Notes: generated from the letters alone by a model not told the origin. 64,000 bases of DNA from Akebia trifoliata (GCA_017979445.1 CM030714.1:12561317-12625316); one strand, 5' to 3'; positions 1 through 12,374 are shown, numbered from the stretch's first letter. Program-made: numbers and translations.

Positions 1-912
1 TTTTACTAATCTCGATCTTGTTGATAATAAAATATACAGTCCATTGAATTAAATTGGCCAATAAAAATGATTGGGACTATGTACCCATTTGAATTTGGGC
101 CGGTTTGACCCAATGGATCCAAATATTCTACTTGAATAATTTCATGTACTATTTTTAAACCAATTAGTCCAACCGGTCTATGTGTTGATCCGTAGGATCC
201 ATTTACCAATTGGGCTAACTAGTTTAACTTGATATTGATCGGCATATTTCATCAGTTATATTTATTGGGTTGGACCGGTATTGCGGGTTCAATTTGAGCG
301 ATGTGGGCCGGTCCACCCTCTTACCTTTTGGTTGAATTAAGTAAAGTAACCCGGGAGTACTCTTAGTCGATTCGAGTCATGGCCTAGGGGGACCGCACTT
401 AAGTTTAAGGTCTAAGCTCACTATATGATTGAGGCTAGGTTAGGACAAAGCTTAGGTCACTTCAGCCCGAAACACTGATATATTATCCCAGTTTTACTTG
501 GTCAAGCAGTACATGGTGCTCCAGTTTGATATACCCGAAGATACTGTACTGAAGTTGTAGCGTTCACTATCGTCCCCCGTGTCCTGAAGGACCACGTTAG
601 CTTGGATCTGACTACGGGGATTTATAAGGACATGTTATGATGCAAACATGTATATACATGCTCGTAAGTGTATGCAAAGGGACAAAGTGTGCCCGGGGCA
701 TTTTCGAGAATATACAATCATACTAATCACATTCATCCCATCATCAAACCAATCACAATGAATATAATAATTGACTACATCCAATCACAACCCAATGAAA
801 AAAAGGATAAAATCTAACCTAATCTGAGAGTCTCATTGAGTCAACTGGGTTGACTCGAGCAAAATGTCAACCTAAGGATAGTCTTGGACCGGGTCAAGTT
901 TGACCTTAAAAT
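1..912 (-). other. Leader remnant of a Tat-type element (F), no gene
   Basis: Non-coding sequence lying immediately inside a PBS-like site. Positions about 330-700 align by eye with the structured leader of elements A (32440-33200), C (52240-53000) and E (6770-7490). Shared words include 'ccagtttgatatac', 'gaccacgtta' and 'gtgcccggggcat'. I infer it is the 5' leader of a minus-strand element whose body lies left of the window. No open frame of note. Confidence 0.55.
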
Positions 913-930
913 CCCTAGTGGAGTCGTCAC
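913..930 (-). other. Primer-binding site, element F (degenerate)
   Basis: The reverse complement reads TGACGACTCCACTAGGGAT, differing at a few positions from the PBS of A and C (TGGCGACTCCACTGGGGA). It abuts the LTR beginning at 931. Its position means the LTR to its right acts as the 5' LTR of a minus-strand element lying to the left. Confidence 0.6.
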
Positions 931-2159
931 TGAAATCGCATCGACCCATCTTCACTAAATAGTGGATAAGGGTCCGATTTATTAATGGGGGACTTTTGAG
1001 AAATGGGAGTCGCCACCTAGTTTAGGTCTAGGAACCATAAATGACTCCAAATGGATATGGGTCGATCCACAGATCAAAGAGATGGGTAAGGGGTCAGATT
1101 ATGGGTTTCGGAAGGTGTTAGGCACCGAACCCGCCCGATCAAGACGATCGGTCTCTACTACAATCCAAAATCATCCTGTGATCAACATACAAAGACTACG
1201 ATCAAGGTCATAGTCTAGTCATCATCATCAATTTATGTTGGGTTTTCCAAATAAATCCTGTGGTTAAAAATTGTCCCAACTGTTATATGATTATTCTTTG
1301 AATTTCACAAAATATGGAAGGGTTTGAAAAAATCCAAATTAGCTCCATGACCTGAAATCAATTAAGAAATTCCATCTGCAAGTATTTCCCAAGCCATCCA
1401 AAATAGAAACTCATGAGAATATTCTAAACGGGAAGATTACAAATAGAAAATTGTCAAATTGGGACTTATAATACTTTCAAATTAGGAACATTAAAATTTC
1501 CTAAATCAGAATTCAAGAAATATATGTTGAATCCGAAAATTAAAAATTTAAGAAGATACATTTTCTAAAACAGAACATTCCAAAATGTAAGTTTCTAAAT
1601 TTGAACTTTTTAAATATATGAATGTGAAATCTTTTAAATTTGAAAAATTTTGAAATATGAAACTTCTAAATTAGAAATCCATGAATGTATATTCTCCCAA
1701 AATATAAAAAATCACGCAATCTCATGTTAGAAAGTTTCCGAATACAAATCTTCCAACGATTTACCAATAATTTTCCAAAAGAATAGCCATATAAAAATGA
1801 AATCCCAAATTAGAAGATTATGGATTTGTCAGAAATCAACAAATTAGAAATTGACAAATATTATTGCAAGAAAAATCCATAAGAAAATTCTCATAGTCAT
1901 GAATCCCTAGAATAACTAAACGAGTATGCACGCATGATTTTCGATTTTTGCCAAAATATCTATCATTCAATAACATGCACAGCTATCAAGTCAAGGAGTG
2001 CATTGATCACATGGAAAAATCATAAAATAATACGAAGAACTCGAACATCATCATAGATCATGTAAATTCAACTCGATCATAAAAAAATCCTACAATCCTA
2101 CCAACATGCGAAAATAAAAATAAAATAAAATAAAGACTAACAAATAAAATAAGCAAGAT

Positions 2160-2640
2160 GAGACCTAAAAATATTTTCCTAACCTATTAAAAAATAATAA
2201 AAAAAATAATAAAAAACTAAGAAAATATACACAATGAATATTTGGCGAACCCTATTGATATACAAAGACGAATAAATAGTGAAAAATAATACAAAAAAGC
2301 AAATTCTCCTAATGATAAAAAAATACATAAAACATAGAAAAAATATATAAAAAAAAACTATCCTAACCTTATCAATATGAAAAATATACCTAACCTTATC
2401 AATATGAAAAATATAAAAACAAAATACCTTCCTAGTCCTACCTATATAAAAAATATAAAAACAAAACCTAAAAAAATATATAACATAAATATCTTCCTAA
2501 TCCTATTGACAAAAATATGAAAATAAAAAAAATAAATAAAGGAAAAAAAAAGAGATATATAGGAATAGCAACGTAAAAAAAATGGAGAATACATATATAA
2601 AAAAAATAATACAAATAGATAAATATAAAATAACAATAAA
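2160..2640. repeat. A-rich degenerate tandem repeat inside LTR F
   Basis: Recurring blocks of 'aaaaatataaaaacaaaat' and 'ccttcctaatcctat' at irregular spacing of roughly 30-70 bp. Very A-rich on the plus strand. The apparent hydrophobic reading frame on the minus strand here is a composition artefact. Confidence 0.5.
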
Positions 2641-3579
2641 CTCACCTATTAGTCCGAGAAGGCTTGATTCCTTCAAGTACAAGCGAAGACTTGTGAATCC
2701 TTGTCGCGACTGTTGTGATAGAAAGGAGAAGTGTTGGAAAGAGGGTACTGTTGTGGGGTGAAAAAGAGTATTGGGGCTCAGTTAGGCAGCAAAAAAACAT
2801 GGTTGCAGCTGTCTGTTGTAGAGGCTTGGCTTAGAGAGAGGTGATGCAAGGATGTTATAAGAGAGAAAGATGAAAAAAATGCTATTGAGAGAGAGAAGTT
2901 TAATGGCTTAAAAAACATGGAGAAGAGGGGAAGCAACTTTAATGGCTTAGAAAAATGTGGGGAAGAGATCTGAGAGAGGAGAGATCAAAAGAAAATGAGA
3001 AATTAGAGAGAGAAGCCTAAGAGATTGAAAAAGAATGGGACGTTTAGAAGGAGGTGGGCTGTTGCAGACCATGAGGTGAAGAAGATGATTGTGAAGTGAG
3101 TTGTAGAATGGGATTTACAAGTTCAATGGGGGAGGGGAAGGGGCTATTGCAGCAACTTCGTGGGGGAATAAGAAAGCTTGAGAGTGAGAGGGGGCTGTGA
3201 ACGACAATTTCGTGGGAGAAGAAGATGGTTTGAGACGTCTGTAGAGAAGGAGGAAGCTTCAGCCGACGGTAGCAGCAACAATGTGATTGCTATTGGAGGA
3301 GAGGACGTCCTAATTCTGCCATTGTTAGAGAGGAGACCCAAAGAAGATGAGTAGGAAGAGAGACATGCATAGAGAGAGAGTCGAAGGAGAGAAGAAGAAG
3401 ATCGTTTTTCCCCTCCTCCTTAGAAAGAGACGTCTCTCTTTAAATAGAAATTATTTCTATTTCAGTTTTTTTTCTCTTTCTAATTTTTTGATTAACACGT
3501 ATTTACTTTCTTTTTTTCAAATTGGAGAATAATGGTGGGGATTCCCCACTTCTTGTAATATGATAGTCCCCTATGGTCA

Positions 3580-4060
3580 ACTGGTTTTAGCTTTGATTTT
3601 TTATTTCTGTCGATTGGATTCGTTTTGCACGATCGATTAGATTTTTATTCGTTTTGATTGGTCAATTATTTAAGATTTTTGGTTTTAAATTTTGAGTTTT
3701 TTAATTTGATTTTTCATTTTAGTGGGTTATGTAATTTTTAATTTAAGTTGATTTGATTTTGGTTTTGTTGGTTGATCGATTAAATTGGTTACTTAAATTT
3801 TAATTATTTGATTTAATTTTAATTGCTTGATTTTAAATTTGAATTTAATTTTTTATTTCATTAGATTTTAAATTTTAATTCTTTAATTTTTTTACTTTGA
3901 TTTTTATTAGTTTAAATTGTAATTGTTTAATTTTGAATTTGATATTTATTAGACTTTAAATTTTAATTGTTTAGTTTTGAATTTGATTTTTATTTGACTT
4001 TAAATTTTAATGGTTTAATTTTTTTAATTTGGGGTTTAATTTTTTGGATTAGATTTTAAT
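3580..4060. repeat. T-rich degenerate repeat (ttttaattgtttgattttga-like)
   Basis: Short phrases 'gatttttattngtttaaattttaattg' recur many times with a loose period of about 25-40 bp. Low complexity, no coding potential. It lies inside LTR F. Confidence 0.45.
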
Positions 4061-4364
4061 TGTCATGTTTTCCTAAGAATTAGGGGCTCTAGGTCAAAGT
4101 TCAGATCTTAAGGAGCGTGTTGGTCATTTTTGTGATTTTTCGTGAGGTTCTCTGTTTTCGTCGATTTGGGTCCCGTTATATTCGAAATCATGCTCTGAGT
4201 GCAATGGAGGTATTTTCGAAGTCTTTCGGAGGTCCAAAATTTATGAGAGGTATTTTCGTTATTTTGTCAATTTTTACAGATTTTTTAAAATTTTAGCGTG
4301 AAGTATCTTTCAGTCCCAACGTGATCATTTCTATGTTTCAAAGTTGCATTTTCCTAACGTAGCG

Positions 4365-4598
4365 AGGTCTCTAAGTAATCGAATTGCATATCGAACCTAA
4401 GGTGTACGTGCTTGCTAACTCGAGTGTAAGGTGTAGTGATCCTAAGTATGTGTAAATTTGTATGTCGAGTCGTAACGAGTAAGGTCTCTAAGTTATCGAA
4501 CTGCGTATCGAACCTAAGGTGTACGTGCTTGCTAACTCGAGTATAAGGTGTAGCGATCCTAAGTGTGCGTAAATCTCTATGTCGAGTCGTAACGAGTA
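4365..4598. repeat. 117-bp tandem duplication in LTR F
   Basis: Two consecutive copies beginning 'aggtctctaag' at 4365 and 4482, each containing 'aacctaaggtgtacgtgctt' and ending 'gtcgtaacgagta'. Copies differ at only a handful of positions, so the duplication is younger than the surrounding decay. Confidence 0.8.
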
Positions 4599-4740
4599 GG
4601 GGAGATGAAAAGATTGGAAACAACAGAAATCAGGGACAGTACTCACAAGCCTTCTGGTTCTTTACGCTCATCATTAGGAATTCACGGTAATCGGGTGACG
4701 AATTGTCGAGTTAGGTAGATTTAAAAATGGGGTGTCTACA

Positions 4741-4754
4741 TTCCCCTTATTTGA
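4741..4754 (-). other. Polypurine-tract-like sequence next to LTR F
   Basis: On the minus strand TCAAATAAGGGGAA directly precedes the LTR start TGTAGACACC. It corresponds to the PPT of A (CAAAGAGGGGCATC), so LTR F also sits where a 3' LTR of a minus-strand element would be. Confidence 0.5.
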
Positions 4755-4764
4755 TGATGCCATA

Positions 4765-4940
4765 ACTTTTGCCTAGATCACCTCTTCATGTTTTCAATCT
4801 AGTGGGTTTTGATTTTCTTTTTCTAATGATGCTTTGATTTTTACCTAGGTTGCTTTTTCAGGTTTTCAACTTATCAGGCCTTTTTTTTTATGGTTATGCC
4901 CTACCTTTTATCTAAATCATCCTTTCGGGTTTTTGACTTA
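4765..4940 (-). repeat. Fixed-loop hairpin repeats, element E copies
   Basis: Three copies of a unit with a conserved core (ctttTCAGGtttt-like) flanked by partly complementary 8-nt arms: CTAGATCA/CAATCTAG, CTAGGTTG/CAACTTAT, CTAAATCA/TGACTTAG. Pairing by eye is 6 to 7 of 8 positions, allowing G-T pairs. The same unit recurs at 23250-23470 (A) and 55675-55870 (C). Confidence 0.6.
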
Positions 4941-5094
4941 GCGAGCTTCTCTTTTTTCCGATGATCTTGAGTAATCAACTCTACAACTTCCTTTTGATTC
5001 CCTGCACCTTAGTCGACTCAATTAGCATTCAGGAGGACTTAATAGGTGGGCTTAGGATATGGTTTAGACAGAAAAGGTATAAAGGCTCAACTTT

Positions 5095-5265
5095 TCCAAA
5101 ATGCCCCTAGTTTGATATTCTCTTTTTTTTAATGCCCCTAGTTTAGCATTATTTTTTTGTAAATTCTTTTGACATTTTTTTAATGCCCCTAGTTTGGCAT
5201 TATTTTATTTTATGTCAATTCTTTTTATTCTCTTTTTTCTAATGCCCCTAATTTGGTATTCTTTT
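5095..5265 (-). repeat. Repeats of AATGCC-cctagttt-GGCATT
   Basis: Four copies of 'aatgcccctagtttggcatt' or near variants, at about 5099, 5131, 5180 and 5239, spaced 30-60 bp in T-rich sequence. One copy is a perfect 6-bp inverted repeat with an 8-nt loop, another has a single G-T pair. Read on the element strand each gives AGGGGCATT, resembling the PPT core. Confidence 0.6.
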
Positions 5266-5539
5266 CTTTGAATCTTTTAATAGGGAATTTTCCTTTTAGA
5301 TGATAATTTTCTTAAGAGAATAATTTTTTTTACGTGACTGGGCCTAAAGTAATTTTTTAGGTTGCCTACGTACCCAAAATATTTATTTTCTCTTTTGGGA
5401 TTAGGTCAAAACGTAGTTCATACAAAGATTTCCTCATAAGGTTGGTTGGTATGGTTTAGAAAGAAGAGGCTATTGATTTTTTTAGAGGCTACGATAGGTT
5501 AAAGAAAGTTATCTTTTCTTGGTAAGATAGGAAAATAGT

Positions 5540-5600
5540 TCAACCAAAAAAGGCCTCCTTTTCTACAAATGCTACTTGATTCGGTCAAAGTTTAGGAAAA
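5540..5600 (-). pseudogene. pol: Pol C-terminal scrap, element E
   Basis: Aligns by eye with the end of the integrase frame of A around 23990 ('ggcctc...gtactacttgattnggtcaa' on the plus strand), including the position of the natural stop. Only about 20 codons are recognisable before homology is lost. It serves mainly to fix the orientation of E (minus). Confidence 0.45.
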
Positions 5601-6599
5601 TCGATGTCTTGATTGCTCTGTCGAGTAAAGTTTTCTTCTACGAAATTGAATGTGATTGAGTTATTTGTATTTAACTAATCAACTTTTCTAAAACTTCAAG
5701 AAAATATTTTATTCTTTTGTGATCTCTCGAGTGAAAAACAATGATGGATCCCTTCTTACGGATCTTAGTACCTTTGTCGATGATTTTAACTGCATCATTT
5801 TTTATCGATGAACTTTGACTTTGAAAATCACCATTGACTTTATATCCTCATGAGCCTATGTAGGAACGTTGTTGAGTTTCTCAAACAAGTTTATCATTCT
5901 CTCATATTCCCCTGAGGATAATGTTGTACAAATTTGCATTTTTTGAGTATATTCTTTAATTCCAATATTTATCAAATTTGACTAGTGAGTTTTGAGGCAT
6001 TTCTCATGTCAAATTTTATGTTCACATCATTATTTCACGCATAATAATCAAAAGCTTCTTTATTTTATTAGAATAAAAAGACATAGATTGACAACCTGAC
6101 TAAAAGTTAAAAATTAAAAATTAAAGAAAAACTAACGTAACTAAAACGACTATCTGAATTTAAAGACTGTCGAAAACTGAATTGAAACTAAATAATAACT
6201 CAATGATGTTTTATCTATAAAACAGAGAGGTCCTCTTGGTGGATGGACATAATACTATGGTGCAAGGGTAGACTACTTGGATTTGACATTAGTACTTTAG
6301 CTAGACAACACTTTTAACGGTCTCGAAGAAGCCCAGATGACGGTTTAGAACGTTTAGGAGCACCTAAGATTAACCTTCGATTTTGAAGGTTTAACTTTTA
6401 ACCACATGATTAAAAATTTGATATAAATTAGCCTAAGTCCAGTGGGAGATATCGAATCCAAATGCACAATAAGTCTATAATGACCAAGAAGGTGAAAAAG
6501 ATTAGTCTACCCCTGATTGGGACAGAACTTTCAATTAGACAAATTAATTTGACCCTACGATCGAATCTTTTTGGTACAAAATAGTTTGAATCTTTGAAA

Positions 6600-7690
6600 T
6601 TAAAACTAATTGGTCCAACTAGTGGTGTTGAGCAGTTTGATCCATTTGTCGATTGAGCTAATTGATTTACATTTTACACATTCGGTTGAACCGATATAAC
6701 GGGTTTAATTTGAACGGTCTAGACCGGTCCAACCACTTACCTGTTGATTAGATTGAATAGAGCAACCCAGAAATACCCATATTCAGTTCGGGTCGTGATG
6801 TATAGGAAGGTTCCTAGACTCTAAGTTTACTACGTGCAATGCAATTTATCTAGTCACCCTTGCCCAAGTGCACCTATATACCTTTCGAGCATACTCAATC
6901 AGACGGTACATGGTGACTTAGTTTGATATGCCGTAGAAGTGATAATCTAAGACTCCAACTTATATCTCTAAAGTCAAAAGCAGCTAGTTTAATCCCAATT
7001 GAGAGGTGGCGCACGATGCTGACCAATGACACTCTTAAGTCATCTCTCATCTAGAATAAACGTAGTCTATCTCCCTTGTACCGTAGCACATCGGGGCAGG
7101 ATCTCGTTTAAGCACTGATTTTAATCAAGAAGTGCAATTGGTGAACTTAGATTAACTTTAATATACCGTATATATATGAGTCTAGGGTTGGCGATCGGGA
7201 CATGTGACTTTACGGCTTACAATAGGACAACGGCTCAGGTCACTCCAGCGTGGGTGCATCGATATACCTTTTAGAGTCACCTGATCAAACGGTACTGATG
7301 CCCCAGTTTTATATACCCTACGATACGTGACAAGAGTTGTGGTTTTCATGAATGACGTAGCATCTCTAAGGAAACCGGGTCACGCACTAGTGCCATGTTG
7401 GCTATAAGGGATATGCAAGCGTACAATGCAACAAAATAAACATGCCAGTGGTGTGTACCAAATAGGGTGGGGTGTGCTCGAGGTATTTTTCGGATATATG
7501 GGCCCATGGGCTAAATCAAACCATACAAGTAAGAATAGAAATTGATCATGAAATACAAAAAATATCCATATCATTCAATTCAAGATCAAAACATGCACAT
7601 CTCATGTGTATATCAATTAAGATTATGGCATTTCAGATAATCAATCAACAAAGATAGTACATCCATAATTAAGTATTAACTAATCACAAG
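6600..7690 (-). other. Structured leader of element E, non-coding
   Basis: Homologous by eye to the leaders of A and C. Shared phrases include 'ctagactctaag', 'cacccttgcccaag', 'gagaggtggcgcac', 'gtagtctatc', 'tagtgccatgttggcta' and 'ggggtgtgc'. It contains diverged internal modules about 200-240 bp apart. No conserved reading frame, so I treat it as an untranslated structured region. Confidence 0.65.
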
Positions 7691-8851
7691 AACAAAGCCC
7701 CCCCTCTTTTTTTTAATGATAAAAAAAAAAAAAAATTTGTAGTCCAATCAAAGATTGCTTTGACCGACCCAGACCAATTCGAAATTTCAAATAATATTGA
7801 ATCGAGGATATAATGATACTTATGGAAAAGGGGAATTTTAAATATTTTTTTTTTAGGAGCATGCTTGGCAAACCTTTGATTGAATTTTTAATACAGATTC
7901 CCTTACTTTATTAAGTTTGTTACTCAACAAATTTGTAAGTGAACATAAGTTATTTTAACTAATTAAGTAAGATTTGAAACCTTACGAAGGGTATTGAGTT
8001 CACGTGGAGCATCACATCGGTATATTGATACGACAACGTTCTCAATTTCACGTACAAAGCTTGGATTGAAAAAATAAAATAAGATTTGAAAATAAATTCT
8101 CATTTTTTTTAAAGTTTGGACCCCATATTTTGAAAATGGACAACTATCAAAATTTTAAAATTAAGAATTTTTTAAAATTTTCCTATTTTTGCTACCACGT
8201 GGTGTGCTCAACACCCCTTAGAAAAGGAAGAAATCATACAGAGTTTGTGAAGTTAGCCATAATATTCCAAAATTTATTTTAAGTAACAATTCCATAAAGC
8301 AAGTAACAACTCCATACAATAATGAAGTTTTTTTTTTTTTTTTGTTAAAATAAATAAATAAAAAAGTTCTGCCAAACCTTCTTTTTTTAAAAAAAACAAA
8401 TTGATTTTAAAACAAAAAGAATTTTATAAAGAGTCTTACAATTCTTTTTCTGATTTTCCAAAGAGAGCAACAATTCTTCTTATTCGATTTCAGCATCAAC
8501 AAGTTCATCTTTGGAATCATCCAAAATATTATTGTTTCATAATTTTCACGTTTTCCTTTAAATCGCTCATCTCAATCCTAAATGAACAACAATAGCTTGT
8601 TTCCAAGATATAATAAACAAAAAAAAACCTGAGGGACGATCTTCAAGAGAGCTTTAATGACGGTTTTGGAGATTCTTAAAGAGAGTATGACTCAGATCTG
8701 AAGATCGGAATACGATCACTTTTGATGTTTTTGTCAATAAAATGAATCAATCGATGCAAATAAACAAATGAGAGAGAGAGGGAGGGATGAAGTAGGGAGA
8801 CGTTATTTTCTCTTTTATTTTGTTATTTTTTCATCATCTTCTTTCTCGTTA

Positions 8852-9200
8852 GAGAAGAAAATAGAAATAGAAAAAAAAAAAACGTTTTCACTATTAGCAC
8901 CCCATGCAAACAAAAAATATTTTTTTTGAATTTTTTTTTTTTTTGTAATCCTCCCCTCATCACGAACAATATTAAAAAGATAATTTTTTTTATTTCTTAC
9001 TACATCACTCATAAATAATTTATTTGAGAAGAAGATGAAAAATAAAAAATCGTTTTTTGCTAACGGCACACCACACACAAAAATATTTTCTTTATTTATT
9101 TTCTATTGTAATTTTTTTCTTGGAATTCTCTCCTCATCACGAACAACATTAAAAAAATAATTTTTTTTCTTAGCGCATCACTCACAAATAATTTATTTTC
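8852..9200. repeat. About 175-bp tandem duplication near the E PBS
   Basis: Two copies starting 'gagaagaa' at about 8852 and 9026, each with 'cacgaacaa' then 'attaaaaa' and 'catcactcanaaataattta'. Copies have drifted with several indels in A/T runs. Confidence 0.7.
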
Positions 9201-9534
9201 ATAACTCACCGCCTATGCTTAGTAACGCGCTAAAAAAATTCATCCAAAAATTTTAAAAAAAAATCCATAACTCTTATACCAACCACCATTATTCCGTCCT
9301 CAATTCATATGTCAATTTGAGTCTTTCATTATTTAGGGTCACCAAAAAATGACCTTCAATTGGATAAAAAAATAAAAAATAAAAATATAATATTCAAAAT
9401 TTAAATAAATGATCCACAATCAAGCCATAAAAAAATAAAAATAAAAAATAAAATAAATCGAATTAAATAATAAAAAACTAGATCTATTTGGCAAAGCATC
9501 AATATTTGAAAATGATCAAGTTTGATCCTCAAAT

Positions 9535-9552
9535 TCCCCACTAGAGTCACCA
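9535..9552 (-). other. Primer-binding site, element E
   Basis: The minus strand reads TGGTGACTCTAGTGGGGA, differing from the A/C PBS at three positions (C to T, C to T, C to G). It lies one base from the LTR end at 9554, so the E LTR to its right is a 5' LTR of a minus-strand element. Confidence 0.75.
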
Positions 9553-9553
9553 T

Positions 9554-9870
9554 TGAAAGTACCCTCGATCCGCGGGTTGCGAATTCGCTTTTTTGTGTTG
9601 GGAGTCGCCACCTAGTTATTATGGTCTAGGAACTTAATTATGACTCTAAATAGATGAATAGTAATAATCTACGAAAAAGATACTACGGGTCCGGGGATCA
9701 CGGTACGGGATTAGAAGATATTAGGCACTAACCCCACCTGGCAATCATCGGTCTCTACTATTTCTCAAAAAAGATTACATTGTTAAAAGATCTAACATCA
9801 TTAAATATAAAAAATTAAAAAGAATACCCAGATGATAGCAACGATTTGTTCCCTTGAACTTGGCGAAGAG
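9554..9870 (-). mobile_element. E 5' LTR, fragment 1 (U5 end)
   Basis: Starts 'tgaaagtaccctcgatccgc' beside the PBS and follows the A LTR U5 through 'gggagtcgccacctag', 'ttaggcac' and 'gatagcaa'. Homology stops exactly where element D begins and resumes at 49419, then at 59307, which shows that D and C split one LTR. Confidence 0.8.
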
Positions 9871-11848
9871 TGTAGACATGAAATGTTCGTCATGAACCTC
9901 AATGCTACATTGTTTGGAGTCGTCACCATTCTTTTTTGGAAATGGGTGTGAATGGGCACCCAAATTGATTTTTTTGAAAATCATTTTTTCATGGCATTGT
10001 AGTGACTCTCATGTGTTGGAAAGGGCAAGGTCTACCTAAAATCTAGGTAAAGAGGTTCGGTTAAAGGATGGGGAAGGTGTTAGGCACCCCATCCTCTCCA
10101 CCAAAGGTGGTTACCTTGCTTGGCCATTTTATTTTGTGAAAACTTTTAAGATAATAGATAATAAAATGTATGAGAATGCATGCTAAGAGTGGTGTGTGCA
10201 TTGGAGTGAAATGTCCCCTTTCCAAAGGGTTTTTGATTTCAAAGTGATATTAAGGGCATATTATGGAAGAGAATGACCCATGTAGTCACATTAAACTTAT
10301 GAATGTGAATGTATGTTTGAGCTCTTAGAGAGACTCCATGATGGAGTTCCCTTGAAGCCATAACCTTGATGCATGTATGCATGACTAGAAACTTAGTGTT
10401 TCACCCCATCAAGAGGGTGACACATTTCTTCATCATTGTCATGCATAGGGGAGTGTGTGCATTGTGTATAATATGATGTATGAAACTAAAGTGAAATGGG
10501 CTTCAACCCCCATCCTTTCGATCGAACCTTAGTCCAATCTACCGGGGATTGGAGAGGGTATGCATTACATCCTAAAAGATTCTTAAAAGAAAATAAAATA
10601 GAGGATTAGGAGAAGAAGATGTAAATTTTGAAATAGATAAACTACATGTTAAACGCCACCTTGTCCCTTGATGAACTTGAACCTTGAAAAGTAGACTTGA
10701 GAGTTGAGTGAGATGGTTGAGAGTAGAGTTGAAGTTTTAGAAGGTCAGAGAATAAGTAGGAATTTTGGTAGAGTTTTAGGTTGAGAGATGGGGGCTTGAG
10801 AGCATGAATTGCTCTTAGAAAATAAGGGTATTTATAGAGTTTTTGGATAACTTTTGGGGATAAGGTGGTCTAAACCTAAAAATAAATAAAATAGACATGG
10901 GGTTAAGGTTATTTCTTTTAGGATTTTTTATTTGTATGAGGGTAAAGATGACATTTGTGAAGAAACCCTAAAAGTATTTTTTGATCTTTGGTTTTTTAAT
11001 AAATAGAGGTGAAAGAACAAAAGTACTTTTAGGAGAGTGAATAAGAGAGTGACATGTGTAAAGGTAGAGTGGTAGGTGAAAAGTAGACCTTGGTTCATTT
11101 GTAAATAACACATAAAATAAGGGTGGAAGTATAATTTTGAAATGGACCAATGGGAGAACAAAAGTACTTTTGGGAGGGTGAGTAGGAGAATGACATGTTT
11201 AAAGGTAGAGTGATAGGTGAAAAGTAGACCTTGATTCATTTATAAATAACATATAAAATAAGGGTGGAAGTATAATTTTGAAATGAACAAATGGGAGAAC
11301 TCTATGTATGTACTTGAAGATTCCCACCTTTTGAGGGTAGGATTGAAAATTCTTTCAACTTTATAGATTATTTCCAAAGACCAAACAACCTTTTTGGTTT
11401 GATTAAACTTTTTGAGAAGGGCATTCTTAGGTTTTCACAAGGGAAAAATTGACTCTCCAATTAGATGATGCATTGGGTATTGGGGGCTTATGAGGTATCA
11501 ACATGTGTCATCTTGTAAAGGGGTATGAGAGAATAGGCTTGGAGTGGACTTAGTGTTGGGCTTAGGTTTGGGTTAAGATATGGACTTGGGCTTGGGCTTA
11601 GAATGGACATGGTTTTAGGTTTGGGATATGGACTTGGGTTAGGATATGGGTGATGGATAAGGGTTTAAAGTGGATTAGGGACAAGGTATGGGCATGCAAT
11701 GATATGAGATGCAATAAGTAAGCATGTTTGCATGAATAATGATGCCAAGTGGCAATGCAGGTCTATTGAGAGGCTTAAGTCTAACTCGGAATCAATTCAA
11801 GAAAATTTGAATTTTCCTAACGGGTTCGTGCAAATTGGGGTGTCTACA
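9871..11848 (-). mobile_element. 3' LTR of element D
   Basis: 1978 bp, 'tgtagacatg' to 'tgtctaca' on the plus strand. It matches 47434-49418 throughout. A TATA-like box TATAAATA (minus) lies at 10829-10836. Both LTR copies contain the same internal duplication of about 141 bp (units from about 11014 and 11155), so that duplication predates insertion. Short ORFs here are incidental. Confidence 0.88.
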
Positions 11849-11866
11849 GCTGCCCCTCTTTGCAGG
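11849..11866 (-). other. Polypurine tract, element D
   Basis: The minus strand reads CCTGCAAAGAGGGGCAGC immediately before the LTR start TGTAGACACC. The core AAAGAGGGGCA is shared with A and C. Confidence 0.8.
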
Positions 11867-12370
11867 AGTTGCTTGTAAAAACTTACAAAGAATAAATTAG
11901 ACCCTTTATTTGTACGAATTCGAAATAATTTATTGCCTGATGATTAAAAATGTCGGATGGATTGAAGATTTTTGTAAGATGTGGCTACCCAAGCACGGGG
12001 TCTGACAGGGTTAGCCTTTTTGAAACCTTTGACTTCTTGGCGCGGCTCATTTGAAGTCTTGGATTGATTTTTGATAAACTTTGAAAAATGATTAATGTTT
12101 TCAAAACATGCAATTTTGATATATTCATCTTCTTTCCTTGTTGATTCCGAGCTTTGAAACTTCCCCTCTTTGGATTATTATTATTTTTTATTTTATTTTT
12201 TTTACATTTTATTTTATTTTATTTTATTTATTTATATATATATTATTTATTTATTTATTCATTTATTTTTATTTTGCTATTTTTTATTTTATTTTATTTT
12301 TTATTTTTTAATTATTTTTATTTATTATTATTATTATATTATTTTTTTTTGGGTCTGTTTTGAATCCAAG
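11867..12370. other. Element D 3' region, low complexity
   Basis: AT-rich interior next to the PPT. Positions 12180-12350 are almost pure T/A in 'ttttatttatttat' runs. Apparent small membrane-protein frames here are a product of composition. No gene seen. Confidence 0.6.
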
Positions 12371-12374
12371 GACT

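Larger units (their letters stand above)
931..4740 (-). mobile_element. Long LTR of an old Tat-type element (F)
   Basis: Bounded by 'tgaaatcg' next to a PBS on the left and 'ggggtgtctaca' on the right, so on the minus strand it runs TGTAGACACCCC to CA. The U5 end shares 'gggagtcgccacctag' and 'ggaaggtgttaggcac' with the LTRs of A, C and E, but the rest is diverged and at 3.8 kb it is about twice as long. Internal-type sequence lies on both sides: a PBS on the left and a polypurine-like tract on the right. It may be one LTR with a low-complexity expansion, or an LTR plus another insertion. Confidence 0.5.
4741..9534 (-). mobile_element. Decayed interior of Tat-type element E
   Basis: Read on the minus strand it starts at the PBS (9535-9552) and contains a structured leader (about 6600-7690), a scrap of the pol C-terminus (about 5540-5600), and a 3' region with hairpin repeats (4770-5265) next to a PPT-like tract. 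Gag, protease, RT and most of integrase are absent or unrecognisable. Stretches 5600-6560 and 7690-8850 hold AT-rich sequence in which I see nothing more. Confidence 0.6.

Noticed and set aside
2442..2645. 67-codon Phe/Tyr/Ile-rich ORF, minus strand
   Set aside because: Lies in an A-rich degenerate repeat within LTR F; composition artefact.
10928..11239. ORF of 103 codons in the D LTR (and its counterpart at 48486-48884)
   Set aside because: Generated by the internal LTR duplication. The reading differs between the two LTR copies and no motif is present.
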